Below, piece after piece: positions 17,994 to 28,017 of a stretch of DNA of 64,000 bases (its first letter is position 1; each line of letters starts with the position of its first letter). The DNA comes from an uncultured Flavonifractor sp. (GTDB taxonomy: Bacteria > Bacillota > Clostridia > Oscillospirales > Oscillospiraceae), in the NCBI GenBank assembly GCA_947384055.1, contig CANDFO010000001.1, forward strand, positions 44,040-108,039, read 5' to 3'. The translations under genes and the position numbers were made by a program. Under the pieces are notes generated by a model that saw nothing but the letters and a program-made list of their open reading frames with translations, was not told the origin of the DNA and did not search any database.

Positions 17994-19938
17994 AAAATTT
18001 TATATTACCACCCCAATCTACTACCCCTCGGACAAGCTCCATATCGGACATGCCTACTGCACTGTAGCCACCGACGCTATGGCCCGGTACAAACGGCTTC
18101 AGGGCTGCGAGGTAATGTTCCTTACCGGCACCGACGAGCACGGTCAGAAAATTGAGGACAAGGCCAAGGCCGCCGGGGTGACGCCCCAGCAGTTTGTGGA
18201 CAACATTGTCACTGCCCCCGGGGGCGTGCTGGACCTGTGGAAGCTGATGAATATCAGCTATGACCGCTTTATCCGCACCACTGATGGCTATCACGTGGCC
18301 GCCATTCAGAAAATTTTTAAAAAGATGCACGACAACGGCGATATCTACAAGGGCACTTATCAGGGCAAGTACTGCAAGGACTGTGAGGCCTTCTGGACGG
18401 AGACCCAGCTGACGGACGGCAAATGCCCTGACTGCGGCCGGGAGGTGCAGGACGCTCAGGAGGAGGCCTACTTCTTCCGTCTGTCCAAGTACGCGGACCG
18501 GGTACAGGACCTGCTGGAGAATACCGACTTTCTGGAGCCCCGCAGCCGGGTTCACGAAATGGTCAACAACTTCATCAAGCCCGGCCTGGAGGACCTGTGC
18601 GTCTCCCGGACCTCCTTTACCTGGGGGGTGCCGGTGGATTTTGACCCGGGTCACGTGGTTTATGTGTGGATTGACGCCCTGTTCAACTATATGACTGCCC
18701 TGGGCTATATGAACGACGAGCACCACGACCTGGACAGGTTCTGGCCTGCCGATGTGCATTTCGTGGGCAAGGAGATTGTCCGCTTCCACTCCATTATCTG
18801 GCCTGCCATGCTCATGAGCATGGGCCTGCCCCTGCCAAAAAAGGTCTTTGGCCACGGATGGCTGCTGCTGGACGGCGGCAAGATGAGCAAGTCCAAGGGC
18901 AATGTGGTGGACCCCTATCTGCTGTCCGAGCGTTACGGGGTGGATGCCCTGCGGTTCTTCCTGATGCGCACCTTCCCCTTCGGCTCCGACGGCAATTTCT
19001 CCAATGAGCTGTTGATTCAGACCATCAACAAGGACCTGGCCAATGATCTGGGGAACCTGGTTTCCCGCACCACCGCTATGGCCGGAAAATACTTCGGCGG
19101 TGTTTTGCCGGAGGAACAGCGCTTCCACGGTGAGCTGGACGGTGAGCTGGTGGAGCTGGCGTCTTCCCTGCGGGACCGCTATGAGGAGGCTATGGAGCAC
19201 TACGCCATGCACAGGGCCCTGGACGAAGTGTTTAAGGTGATCCAGCGGGCCAACAAGTATATTGATGAAAACAAGCCCTGGCTCCTGGCGAAGAATCCGG
19301 ACGACAGGCCCCGGCTGGCCTGCGTGCTCTACAATCTGCTGGAGACCACCCGGATCTGCGGCATTCTGCTGACCCCCTTTATGCCCGGAAGCATGGATAA
19401 GCTCTTCGAGCAGGTGGGCGCGGCGGAGGACCTGCGCACCTGGGAGAGCGCCTCCCGGTGGGCCGTCCTGCCCAGGACGGTTTCGGTCCACAAAGGGGAG
19501 AACCTGTTTCCCCGTATTGATATGGAAAAGGAGCTGAAAGAATTGGAGGAGGCTACCGCCAAGGCTGCCGCTCCCGCGGCGGAAGAGAAGACCCCGGACT
19601 ATATCAGCATTGATGATTTTAACAAGGTACAGTTGGTAACAGCCAAAATCCTGGCCTGTGACGCGGTGCCCAAGAGCAAAAAGCTGCTGCGGTTTACCTT
19701 GGACTGCGGTGAGGGACAGCCCCGACAGATTTTGTCCGGCATCCACGAATACTATGAGCCGGAGCAGCTGGTGGGCAAGACCGTGGTGGCCTGTACCAAT
19801 CTGGCTCCCCGGAAAATGATGGGGCTGGAGTCCAACGGCATGCTGATTTCCGCCGTGAAGGAGGAGCCCGACGGCAGTGAGAAGCTCCATCTGATCATGC
19901 TGGACGACGCGGTTCCCGCCGGATACGGCCTGTGCTGA
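17983..19938 (+). CDS. metG: Methionyl-tRNA synthetase
   Basis: 651 residues. The HIGH signature is at residues 20-23. A zinc-binding insertion has CKDC and, later, CPDC (around residues 128-148). The KMSKS loop is at about residue 300. The anticodon-binding helical domain is followed by a C-terminal tRNA-binding OB domain (from ~residue 545, DDFNKVQLVTAKI through LAPRKMMGLESNGM), as in Bacillus MetG dimers. It charges initiator and elongator tRNA-Met. ATG 17983 has GGAGGG. No T-box leader was recognised upstream. Confidence 0.96.
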   Translation: MNREKFYITTPIYYPSDKLHIGHAYCTVATDAMARYKRLQGCEVMFLTGTDEHGQKIEDKAKAAGVTPQQFVDNIVTAPGGVLDLWKLMNISYDRFIRTTDGYHVAAIQKIFKKMHDNGDIYKGTYQGKYCKDCEAFWTETQLTDGKCPDCGREVQDAQEEAYFFRLSKYADRVQDLLENTDFLEPRSRVHEMVNNFIKPGLEDLCVSRTSFTWGVPVDFDPGHVVYVWIDALFNYMTALGYMNDEHHDLDRFWPADVHFVGKEIVRFHSIIWPAMLMSMGLPLPKKVFGHGWLLLDGGKMSKSKGNVVDPYLLSERYGVDALRFFLMRTFPFGSDGNFSNELLIQTINKDLANDLGNLVSRTTAMAGKYFGGVLPEEQRFHGELDGELVELASSLRDRYEEAMEHYAMHRALDEVFKVIQRANKYIDENKPWLLAKNPDDRPRLACVLYNLLETTRICGILLTPFMPGSMDKLFEQVGAAEDLRTWESASRWAVLPRTVSVHKGENLFPRIDMEKELKELEEATAKAAAPAAEEKTPDYISIDDFNKVQLVTAKILACDAVPKSKKLLRFTLDCGEGQPRQILSGIHEYYEPEQLVGKTVVACTNLAPRKMMGLESNGMLISAVKEEPDGSEKLHLIMLDDAVPAGYGLC

Positions 19939-20075
19939 GCCGCCTCTGACCGCGCACTTTTTTCAGGGGGATACACCGGTCAAATTTTTACCTCTGCTCA
20001 ACAGGGAAGTCTCTTTTCCCGATAGAGCGGATGGATTATGATAGAATAGGAGATTTGGCAAAAGGGGGGGACAGT

Positions 20076-20753
20076 GTGCGGCCTGATAATGATAAGCGGC
20101 TCTATTTGGTAGACGATTCCACCGAGGTGGTTTATCTGAGGCATGTGGTAGACGACCCGGATATCGAGGTGGGTGTGCACACCTACTACCATGACGACCA
20201 GAGGGACCCCCGGGATTTTGTGAAAAACAATGTGCTCTATCATTTTCCGGGGGCGGGCGACCATATTAAAATCGGCGCTTACTGCTCTATCGCCAGCGGG
20301 GTAAAGTTCATGTGCGCCATCTGTCATCATGACCCGGGCTCTTTGTCCTGGTATCCCTTTGGCTGGCTCAATGCCCATTGGGACAGTCTGGATTTCGAGC
20401 GGGACTTCACCTGGGGACACCGGGGCCAGGGCATTGTGGTGGGCAACGACGTGTGGATCGGCCGGGAGGCCGTCATCATGCCCGGCGTGACCATCGGCGA
20501 CGGCGCCGCCATTGGCACGCGGAGCATCGTTACCCACGACGTGCCCCCTTACACAGTTGTGGGCGGCGCCCCGGCCAGATTTATCAAGAAGCGTTTTGAC
20601 GACGCCACCATTGCAGAGCTGCTGGAGCTGAAATGGTGGGAGCTTCCCGAGGAGGAGCTCAATGTGCTGCTCCCTTCCCTGGTCCATGGGGATTTAAAGG
20701 GAGTTTTCCAGCGCAAGGCGATCTATGAGGCCGCTAAAAGCGCTCTGAGCTGA
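20076..20753 (+). CDS. CatB/Vat-type xenobiotic O-acetyltransferase (hexapeptide repeat)
   Basis: 225 residues from GTG 20076. The GTG is 5 bases after AAAGGGGGGG and is where family similarity begins (RLYLVDDSTEVVYL). The VGVHTYYHDD and NNVLYHFPGAGDHIKIGAYC blocks, then CSIASGVKFMC, match the Vat/CatB streptogramin and chloramphenicol acetyltransferase group. The catalytic His is in the CHHDPGS loop. Hexapeptide turns (IVVGNDVWIGREAVIMPGV) form the left-handed beta helix. It transfers acetyl from acetyl-CoA to a hydroxyl group; many chromosomal members have unknown substrates, so drug resistance should not be assumed. The upstream ATG at 20031 has no ribosome binding site. Confidence 0.85.
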   Translation: MRPDNDKRLYLVDDSTEVVYLRHVVDDPDIEVGVHTYYHDDQRDPRDFVKNNVLYHFPGAGDHIKIGAYCSIASGVKFMCAICHHDPGSLSWYPFGWLNAHWDSLDFERDFTWGHRGQGIVVGNDVWIGREAVIMPGVTIGDGAAIGTRSIVTHDVPPYTVVGGAPARFIKKRFDDATIAELLELKWWELPEEELNVLLPSLVHGDLKGVFQRKAIYEAAKSALS

Positions 20754-20810
20754 CCGCCCGCCGCCGTAAGAGGGGATTGAAAAGGGCGGAGGTACGGCAG
20801 TTAAAAACAA

Positions 20811-20857
20811 AAAATCCGTAGAAGGTTCTGCTGCCCAGACCTTCTACGGATTTTTTT
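20811..20857. terminator. Strong intrinsic terminator after the acetyltransferase
   Basis: A perfect 16-bp stem (AAAATCCGTAGAAGGT at 20811-20826 with 20839-20854) is followed by T residues to 20857; the A-rich left flank makes it potentially bidirectional. Confidence 0.9.
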
Positions 20858-21415
20858 GTCCTTTTATTTGCGCTTATCCTAACTTATATGAGCAGGCGGC
20901 GAGAATGACCGGGGAAAAGCCTGTTTTCTGCGGTTGGCATTGATACCGGCCGCGCCTATAGTTTCTTTCTTCCATACTTCTGCTATGCTGTCCCTTGACT
21001 TCCGGTGTATTATGGGCTAATATAAACACATAAACAACAGTGTCAGCTGTACCTTTAGGCTTGGAGCCTGTTCAAATATAACACGGATAATAGAATAGAG
21101 AACAGATTATATGATTTCTGCGCCGCAAGGTTTTCCAGACGCATCTTTTTTGCCGGAACAAACCAAAAGAAAAGACCGCCCGCGGCGGTTTTTTCTTTTG
21201 ATTTTCGCCGCCCTTTGTCCGGCTCCACTCCAAGGATATTTGACATGCTCGAGCAGATGAATTTCCTCTGCGCCAAGGTTTTGCCCACGGCAAAATACGA
21301 GTAGAGAATGTGCGGGGATATTCCCCTCGGAAAATCAATTTTAACCGCTTACTACAAGTTACTTGACCCTATAATTATAACTTCCACAACACAGAGAAAA
21401 AGGAGGAACACCCTC
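20858..21415 (+). other. Long intergenic region with an orphan terminator-like hairpin
   Basis: I find no convincing coding sequence in this ~560-bp stretch, which is more AT-rich than its surroundings. It holds a hairpin at 21164-21200: CAAAAGAAAAGACCGCC pairs with GGCGGTTTTTTCTTTTG over 17 pairs, with one G-U pair and a 3-base loop. It is built like an intrinsic terminator but has no gene before it. A weak promoter-like TTGACT/TAATAT pair starts near 20994. A TATAAT at about 21370 lies upstream of addB but has no good -35. A small RNA ending at 21200 is possible. Confidence 0.4.
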
Positions 21416-24400
21416 ATGCTGAAGCTGCTGCTGGGCCGGGCGGGAACAGGAAAGACCCTCGCCCTGCTGGAGACAATGACCCGGCGGGGGCCGGACCGCC
21501 CCCAGGTGCTGATTGTGCCGGAGCAGCACTCCCACGATATGGAGCGCCGTCTGTGTGCCATCGGGGGGAGCCCGGTGTCCCGCTATGCGGAGGTGCTCTC
21601 CTTTACCCGGCTGGCGGATCGGGTTTTTTCCGCAGGCGGCGGGCTGGCGGCCCCGGCTCTGGACGCCGGAGGGCGGCTGCTGCTGATGTACACGGCCCTG
21701 CAGAGCGTGGCCGGGCAGATGAAAATTTACGCCCGTCCCTCTCGTCGGCCGGCCTTCCTGACCGGGCTGCTGGCCACGGTGGACGAGCTGAAAACCTGCG
21801 CCGTCACACCGGAGCACCTGTGGACTGCCGGAAAAGAAACCGGCGGGGAGGAGGGAGACAAGCTGCTGGATCTGTCCCTGATCTATGGGGCGTATGAGGC
21901 CCTCACCGCCCGGCAGGGGGCGGACCCCAGGGATAAGCTCACACGGCTGGCCCGGCTGCTGGATACCTGTCCCTGGGCCCGGGGCCGGGACTTCTATGTG
22001 GATGGGTTTACCGACTTTACTCCCCAGGAACGGCTGGTGCTCCGCCGCCTTCTGGTCCAAGGACAGTCGGTAACGGCGGCCCTGACCTGTGACAGGCTGG
22101 AGGAAAGCGAGGACGGCGGCGGGATTTTCTCCCCCGCCCGCCGCACCGCCCGGCAGCTCCTCCGGCTGGCGCGGGACGCCGGCGTTCCCCAGGAGCTGGA
22201 GCTGCGCACTCGGCCCGCCCGCCCGCGCGACCCGGCGCTGGCCCATTTGGAGCGGGAGCTCTTTGCTCCGGCTCCCGCCCCCTGGGGAGGGCCGGCGGAG
22301 GCGCTCACCCTGTTTACCTCCCACACCCCCTATTCCCAGGTGGAGTGGACAGCGGCGGAGATTCTGCGGCTGGTTCGGGAGGAGGGCTTCCGCTTTCGGG
22401 ATATCGCCGTGTGCGCCCGGAGCATGGAGGGCTGGGGAGAGATGATGGAGACCGTCTTTGCCCGATACGGGGTTCCGGTGTTTCTGGGGCGCATGAGCGA
22501 TGTGCTGCAAAAACCGGTATTTGCCCTGCTCACCGCCGCGCTGGAGGCGGCGGCCGGTGAATACCGCTATGAGGACATGTTCCGCTATCTGAAAACCGGG
22601 CTGACGGACCTGTCCCCGGAGGACGTGGACCTGCTGGAAAATTATGTGCTCAAATGGAAGTTGGAAGGGAGCGCCTGGACCGGAAAGAAGGACTGGAGCG
22701 GCCATCCCAAGGGCTACGGACAGGCCTTTTCCGACGGGGACCGGGAGCGGCTGGAGCGGCTGAACCGGCTGCGCCGTCAGGCGGCACAGCCCCTGGAGGC
22801 CCTGCGGAAAAACAAGAACCGCACCGGGCGGGGGCAGGCGGTGTGCCTGTACCAGTTCCTGGAGGCCATCGGTCTGCCGGAACGCCTGGAGCAGCGGACT
22901 CAGGCCCTGCGGGAGCGGGGAGAGGAGGCCCTGGCGGAGGAATACGGCCAGCTCTGGGACATCCTCTGCGGCGGTCTGGAGCAGTGCGCCGGCATTTTGG
23001 GCGAGACCCCCATGGAGCTGGAGGAGTTTTCCAAGCTCTTTGCCCTGGTGCTCTCCCAGTACGACGTGGGGAGCATCCCCGTATCTCTGGACCGGGTGAA
23101 CGCCGGAGAGATGCCCCGGCTGGCGCACAAGGCTTGCAGAGTGCTCTTCCTGCTGGGGGCCGACGACGCCTCCATCCCTCAGGCCAGCCCTTCCCCGGGA
23201 CTGCTCAACGACGATGACCGGAGCCTGCTGGCTTCCTTCGGCCTGGAGCTGGCCCCCAGACTCACCGACAAGCTGGTCCGGGAGACCACCATTGTCTATG
23301 AGACCTGTACCCTGCCGGGGGAGCGTCTGTACGTGTGCTGGTCCGCCGCCGGCGCGGATGGAGAGGAGCTGCGTCCCTCCTTCCTGGTCCACAGGCTGCG
23401 GGGGCTCTTTCCCGGGGCACGGCAGGTGCGGGAGGCCGCGTTGGACGGGAGCTTCCGGCTGGCCGCTCCCCGTCCGGCCCTGGAACTGGCCGGGCGGTAT
23501 CCGGCGGCGGCAGAGGCCCTGAGCGCCATGCCGGAGTACGCGGCCCTGGCCGGCCGGGTGCTCCGATCCGCCCGGCTGGAGCGGGGACGCCTGACCCGCC
23601 CGGCGGTGGACGCCCTTTACGGCAGGCGGGCGCCCATGTCGGCCTCCCGCCTGGACAAGTATAAATCCTGCCACTTCTCCTACTTTATGCAATACGGTCT
23701 GAAGGCGGAGCCCCGCCGTCCGGCGGGATTCCAGGCGCCCGAATACGGGACCTTCGTCCACTATGTGCTGGAGCACGTGCTGCGGGAGGCTGGAGAGCGG
23801 GGCGGCGCGGGTGTCATAGGAAAACAGGACCTGCGGACCCTGGTCAGGGCCGCCGTGGACCGCTATGTGGCGGAGGAGCTGGGAGGGCTGGAAAATGAGA
23901 CCCCGCGGTTCCGGTATCTGTTCCGGCGGCTGCTGAACTCTGTGTACGCAGTGGTGGAAAACGTGGCGGAGGAGCTGGCCGCGTCAAAATTCCAGCCGCT
24001 TTCCTTCGAGCTGGGCTTCGGCCGCCAAAAGGACCTGCCGCCGGTTGAGCTGACGGCGGACGGCCTGACGGTGAGCATCTCCGGCTTTGTGGACCGGGTT
24101 GACGGCTGGGAGGAGAACGGGCGGCTCTACCTGCGGGTGGTGGACTACAAGACCGGGCGAAAGTCCTTTGACCTGACCGACATCTGGAACGGCATGGGCC
24201 TGCAGATGCTGCTGTACCTGTTCACGCTGGAAAAGGAGGGGCCGGCCCTCTATGGCCGGGAAGCTGTCCCCGCCGGCGTGCTCTACCTGCCCGCCCGGGA
24301 CGCGGTCGTTGCCGGAAGCCGCTCCATGACCGAGGAGGAACGGCAGAAAAAGGTGGACGCCCAGCTGAAGCGCAGCGGGGTGCTTTTGGACGACCCGGCG

Positions 24401-24742
24401 GTGCTGGAGGCTATGGAGCGGCCCGGCCCGGCGGGGCCGCGATTCCTTCCGGTGCGGATCAACAAGGCCGGAGAGATTAAGGGAGAGGCCCTAGTCAGCG
24501 CCGAGCGGCTGGGCCGGCTGGCCCGGCATACGGACAAAATTCTCCGGGAGGTGGCGGAGGAGCTGGCGGCGGGCAACATCGCCGCCGACCCCTTCTGGCG
24601 GGGGCCGGAGCGCAACGCCTGCCGGTGGTGCGAGTACGCCGCCGCCTGTCACTTTGAGGAGGGGCGCGGGGGCGACTGCCGCCGCTGGCTCCCCACCGTC
24701 AAGGGGGAGGCGTTTTGGGCGGCCGTGGAAAAAGAGGGCTAG
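21416..24742 (+). CDS. addB: AddB subunit of the AddAB helicase-nuclease
   Basis: 1108 residues. Walker A-like GRAGTGKT is at residues 7-14. The UvrD-like inactive helicase body follows. A C-terminal RecB-type nuclease domain carries VVDYKTGRKSF. The four iron-sulfur cysteines are in place: one in KYKSCHFSYFMQ (~residue 750) and three in ACRWCEYAAACHFE (C-x2-C-x5-C, near residue 1070). Together with AddA it processes double-strand breaks up to Chi-type sites for RecA repair. The ATG at 21416 has AAAAAGGAGG. It is the only gene on this strand here: the next gene runs the other way, so addA is not adjacent. Confidence 0.93.
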   Translation: MLKLLLGRAGTGKTLALLETMTRRGPDRPQVLIVPEQHSHDMERRLCAIGGSPVSRYAEVLSFTRLADRVFSAGGGLAAPALDAGGRLLLMYTALQSVAGQMKIYARPSRRPAFLTGLLATVDELKTCAVTPEHLWTAGKETGGEEGDKLLDLSLIYGAYEALTARQGADPRDKLTRLARLLDTCPWARGRDFYVDGFTDFTPQERLVLRRLLVQGQSVTAALTCDRLEESEDGGGIFSPARRTARQLLRLARDAGVPQELELRTRPARPRDPALAHLERELFAPAPAPWGGPAEALTLFTSHTPYSQVEWTAAEILRLVREEGFRFRDIAVCARSMEGWGEMMETVFARYGVPVFLGRMSDVLQKPVFALLTAALEAAAGEYRYEDMFRYLKTGLTDLSPEDVDLLENYVLKWKLEGSAWTGKKDWSGHPKGYGQAFSDGDRERLERLNRLRRQAAQPLEALRKNKNRTGRGQAVCLYQFLEAIGLPERLEQRTQALRERGEEALAEEYGQLWDILCGGLEQCAGILGETPMELEEFSKLFALVLSQYDVGSIPVSLDRVNAGEMPRLAHKACRVLFLLGADDASIPQASPSPGLLNDDDRSLLASFGLELAPRLTDKLVRETTIVYETCTLPGERLYVCWSAAGADGEELRPSFLVHRLRGLFPGARQVREAALDGSFRLAAPRPALELAGRYPAAAEALSAMPEYAALAGRVLRSARLERGRLTRPAVDALYGRRAPMSASRLDKYKSCHFSYFMQYGLKAEPRRPAGFQAPEYGTFVHYVLEHVLREAGERGGAGVIGKQDLRTLVRAAVDRYVAEELGGLENETPRFRYLFRRLLNSVYAVVENVAEELAASKFQPLSFELGFGRQKDLPPVELTADGLTVSISGFVDRVDGWEENGRLYLRVVDYKTGRKSFDLTDIWNGMGLQMLLYLFTLEKEGPALYGREAVPAGVLYLPARDAVVAGSRSMTEEERQKKVDAQLKRSGVLLDDPAVLEAMERPGPAGPRFLPVRINKAGEIKGEALVSAERLGRLARHTDKILREVAEELAAGNIAADPFWRGPERNACRWCEYAAACHFEEGRGGDCRRWLPTVKGEAFWAAVEKEG

Positions 24743-24790
24743 CACTCCATCAAGTCAGGAATGCCGATTGCATTTGGAGCAGGTTTTCCG

Positions 24791-25450
24791 CTACTCCGCC
24801 GGGTCCTCGGGGACCAGCTCCCCTGTGACACAGAAAATGCCCCAGCGGGCGATATTCACCGCGTGGTCGGCAATGCGCTCCAGATATTTGGCGATGATCA
24901 CCAGGTCGATAGCCTGGCTGCCTGCCTCCTGCCCGGCGGCGATGCGGGCGGCCAGCTCCTCCTTTACCTGGTTGAAGAGACTGTCCACCTCATCGTCCAG
25001 GGCCATAACGGTGCGGGCCTCCTCCGCGTCCCGGTTCACATAGGCAAAGATAGCCCGTTTTACCATGACGGCGGACTTTTGGCTCATAGTGCGGATGTGG
25101 GCCAGGGTGTGGTCCCGCTTCTGCTGCTCCAGCAGCAGGGAGATCTCCGCAATGTTGGCGCACTGGTCTCCAATGCGCTGGAGGTCCGTCACCAGCTTCA
25201 GAGCCGCCGAAATGGTGCGCAGGTCCCGTGCCACCGGCTGCTGCCGCAGGAGCAGCCGCAGGCAGCGGTCCTCAATGTCCCGTTCCATCTGGTCCATGGC
25301 GCGGGTCATCTCCATGGCGGACATGGCCGCCTGCCGGTCTCCGGCGGAGAGGGACTCTGTCACCACGTCAATGGCCCGCTCCACCGTGGCCGACATATCC
25401 AGCACCTCATAATTGAGCTCCTGGAGCTCCGCGTCAAAGGTTTTTCTCAT
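24791..25450 (-). CDS. phoU: Phosphate signalling/transport regulator PhoU
   Basis: 219 residues in two PhoU helical-bundle repeats (DQMERDIEDRCLRLLLRQQP and, in the second, ALDDEVDSLFNQVKEEL). It links the Pst transporter to the PhoR-type kinase and limits phosphate uptake. The ATG at 25450 has CAGGAGG. It is last in the pstSCAB-phoU operon. No phoR/phoB pair is seen nearby. It converges on addB with no clear terminator in the 48-bp gap. Confidence 0.94.
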   Translation of the reverse strand: MRKTFDAELQELNYEVLDMSATVERAIDVVTESLSAGDRQAAMSAMEMTRAMDQMERDIEDRCLRLLLRQQPVARDLRTISAALKLVTDLQRIGDQCANIAEISLLLEQQKRDHTLAHIRTMSQKSAVMVKRAIFAYVNRDAEEARTVMALDDEVDSLFNQVKEELAARIAAGQEAGSQAIDLVIIAKYLERIADHAVNIARWGIFCVTGELVPEDPAE

Positions 25451-25498
25451 GTGGGACCTCCTGTTTCCGGACGCCGGGCGTACCGGCCCCCTCGGGTG

Positions 25499-26263
25499 TT
25501 ACCCGAACCGCCCGGTGATATAATCCTCCGTGCGCCGGTCCCGGGGGAGAGCGAAGAGCTGGGTGGTGTCTCCAAACTCGATGAGCTCTCCCATCAGGAA
25601 AAAGGCGCACTTGTCGGACACGCGGGTGGCCTGCTGCATATTGTGGGTCACGATGACGATGGTGTAGCGCTGCTTCAAATCGGTGATAAGGTCCTCAATT
25701 CTGGAGGTGGAGATGGGGTCCAGGGCGCTGGTGGCCTCATCCATCAGGAGGACATCCGGCTCCACCGCCAGGGCCCGGGCGATGCACAGACGCTGCTGCT
25801 GCCCGCCGGACAGGGCCAGGGCCGGCTTTTTCAGCCGGTCCCTGACCTCGTCCCAGATGGCGGCGCTCCGCAGGGAGCGCTCCACAATCTCATCCAGCGC
25901 GGCCCGGTCCCGGAGACCGTGGGTGCGGGGGCCGTAAGCCACGTTGTCATAGATGCTCATGGGGAAGGGGTTGGGCTTTTGAAACACCATGCCCACCTGC
26001 CTGCGCAGCCAGGTGACGTCCACCGACGGGCTGTAGATCTCCTGCCCCCGGTATCGGACGCTGCCCTGGACGCGGACGCCGGGAACCAGGTCGTTCATCC
26101 GGTTCAGGGTTTTCAGAAACGTGGATTTTCCGCAGCCGGAGGGGCCGATCAGCGCCGTGACCTGCCGTTCCGGGATATCCATGTCTATCCGGCGCAGGGC
26201 CTGGACCGCGGGACTGTACCAGAGCTCCAGCGCCCGTGCCGATAAAATGGTCTGTTCATCCAT
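25499..26263 (-). CDS. pstB: Phosphate ABC transporter ATPase PstB
   Basis: 254 residues. Walker [20 protein letters not shown], signature [15 protein letters not shown], Walker [14 protein letters not shown] and His switch in VTHNMQQA. The LNRMNDL sequence after Walker A is diagnostic of PstB. Its ATG at 26263 overlaps the pstA stop by 8 bases and has GGAGGGAAG. Confidence 0.96.
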   Translation of the reverse strand: MDEQTILSARALELWYSPAVQALRRIDMDIPERQVTALIGPSGCGKSTFLKTLNRMNDLVPGVRVQGSVRYRGQEIYSPSVDVTWLRRQVGMVFQKPNPFPMSIYDNVAYGPRTHGLRDRAALDEIVERSLRSAAIWDEVRDRLKKPALALSGGQQQRLCIARALAVEPDVLLMDEATSALDPISTSRIEDLITDLKQRYTIVIVTHNMQQATRVSDKCAFFLMGELIEFGDTTQLFALPRDRRTEDYITGRFG

Positions 26264-27137
26264 GCCGCTTCCCTCCCTGCGGCCGAAGCCGCCGCCCCGC
26301 CAGCTTTGCTCCCAGGTTGACCAGCAGGGTCAGCAGCAGCAGCAGGGCGGCAATGGCAAAGGCTGTGTCAAAATCCGCCCGCTCCTTGGCATAGACGTAG
26401 AGGGCCACCGCCAGGGTTGCCCCGGAGCTGCGGCTGAAATTCTCCCAGGAGGCGAAGAAGTGGTTCAGGGCCATGCCCATTCCCGCCGTAAACAGCAGGG
26501 CGGCGGATTCCCCCAGAATGCGCCCCGCCGCCAGAATGCACCCGGCGACAATGCCGTCGGCGGCGGAGGGGAGCACCACCGTGCGGAGCATTCGCCATTT
26601 CCCGCTGCCCAGGCCGAGGGCCCCCTCCCGATAGGATTGGGGGACGGTTTTCAGGCTCTCCTGAGCGGTGCGGATGATGGTGGGCAGGGTCATCACCGCC
26701 AGGGTCAGGGCCCCCGCGGGAAGAGATGCCTGGAGCCCCAGCAGGCGGCAGAAAAAGAGCGCGCCGGCCAGACCGTAGACAATAGATGGAATGCCGGACA
26801 GGGTATCGGCCGCGAACGCTACCGCCGCCGCCAGCCGCCGGTTCCGGGCGTACTCATTCAGATAGACCGCCGCCCCCACTCCCAGGGGGAGGACCAGCGC
26901 CAGGGCCCCCAGAGTGACGTACAGGGTGTTGAGAATATTGGGCAGGATACCCTGGGTCCCCTGAAGGACGCTGGACTGGGTGGACAGCAGCCGCCAGGTC
27001 AGGCGGGGCAGACCCCGGAAGAGGATATATCCCACCAGAGCTGCCAGCAGGACGCAGGTGAGCCCGGCGCTGAGGGCCAGCAGCGCCCGCAGCAGGCGGT
27101 CCCGGACGCGCCGCCGCCGGGAGAACGCAGGGTCCAT
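26256..27137 (-). CDS. pstA: Phosphate ABC transporter permease PstA
   Basis: 293 residues with six membrane helices. The permease loop around [20 protein letters not shown] (~residues 165-185) is the EAA-type ATPase contact site. ATG 27137 is preferred over GTG 27143 because GAGG lies 10 bases upstream of the former and only 4 of the latter. It is separated from pstC by a few bases. Confidence 0.94.
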   Translation of the reverse strand: MDPAFSRRRRVRDRLLRALLALSAGLTCVLLAALVGYILFRGLPRLTWRLLSTQSSVLQGTQGILPNILNTLYVTLGALALVLPLGVGAAVYLNEYARNRRLAAAVAFAADTLSGIPSIVYGLAGALFFCRLLGLQASLPAGALTLAVMTLPTIIRTAQESLKTVPQSYREGALGLGSGKWRMLRTVVLPSAADGIVAGCILAAGRILGESAALLFTAGMGMALNHFFASWENFSRSSGATLAVALYVYAKERADFDTAFAIAALLLLLTLLVNLGAKLAGRRLRPQGGKRHG

Positions 27138-27144
27138 AGGCACG

Positions 27145-28017
27145 TCACCTCGCCTTCCTTCTTAAGAGCGTATTCATTAAGACGTTGAGGAGCATGATAA
27201 ACAGGAAAAGCACCAGCGCCACAGAAAACAGGGCCTGACGCTGGAGGCCGCTGGCGTAGGACATCTCGCTGGCCACCGCCGTGGTGAGGAATCGGACGCT
27301 GCGGAACAGGGCGGGCATATTGGCCGCGTTGCCCGCCACCATGAGGACGGCCATGGCCTCCCCCACCGCCCGGCCGATACCCAAGGCCACCGCCGCCGCC
27401 ACGCCGCCGGAGGCCGCCGGGAGGCTCACCCGGAACACGGTCTCCAGCTCTGTGGCGCCCAGGGCCAGGCTGGCTGCCTCGTACTCCTGAGGGACTGCCC
27501 GGAGCGCGGTCTCAGAGACGCTGATGATGGAGGGGAGAATCATCACTGCCAGCACCAGAATCGCCGCAAAGAGACTGGCGCCATCGGGGAGGCCGAACCA
27601 CTCCCGCACCGCGGGCACCAGCACGGTCATTCCCACCAGGCCGTAGACCACTGACGGGATGCCCGCCAGCAGCTCCACCGCCGGACGCACCGCCGCCGCC
27701 AGCCGGGGCGGCGCGGTTTTGGCCAGGAAAACGGCACACAGCAGGCCCACGGGAACTCCCAGAACGATGGCGCCGGCGGCCCCGTAGACCGAGGTCAGAA
27801 GAAACGGGAGAATTCCAAAGCGCGGCTCCTCCGCCGTAGGCGCCCACACCTGTCCGAACAGGAAGGAAAGCAATCCCACCTCCCGGATGACGGGCAGGCC
27901 CGCCAGAATCAGGTATACGCTGATAAACAGCACAAAGCCCACGGCCAGAAGACCGCAGAAGAGAAAAAACAGGTTCATGAAGCCCTCTATAGGGCGGCGG
28001 AATGCGGATAGTTTCAT
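27145..28017 (-). CDS. pstC: Phosphate ABC transporter permease PstC
   Basis: 290 residues, six membrane helices. It has GIPSVVYGLVGM (~residue 120) and the EAA-type loop VPQEYEAASLALGATELET. The ATG at 28017 overlaps the pstS stop by 4 bases (ATGA). Confidence 0.94.
   Translation of the reverse strand: MKLSAFRRPIEGFMNLFFLFCGLLAVGFVLFISVYLILAGLPVIREVGLLSFLFGQVWAPTAEEPRFGILPFLLTSVYGAAGAIVLGVPVGLLCAVFLAKTAPPRLAAAVRPAVELLAGIPSVVYGLVGMTVLVPAVREWFGLPDGASLFAAILVLAVMILPSIISVSETALRAVPQEYEAASLALGATELETVFRVSLPAASGGVAAAVALGIGRAVGEAMAVLMVAGNAANMPALFRSVRFLTTAVASEMSYASGLQRQALFSVALVLFLFIMLLNVLMNTLLRRKAR

Noticed and set aside
17803..19890. 695-codon minus-strand frame opposite metG
   Set aside because: Antisense of metG with no start signal; composition is that of a shadow frame.
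21055..21288. 77-codon minus-strand frame in the addB upstream region
   Set aside because: It spans the orphan terminator-like hairpin, lacks a ribosome binding site and promoter, and has no recognised family.
21359..23776. 805-codon minus-strand frame opposite addB
   Set aside because: Antisense of a clear addB; Gln/Pro/Gly-rich shadow.
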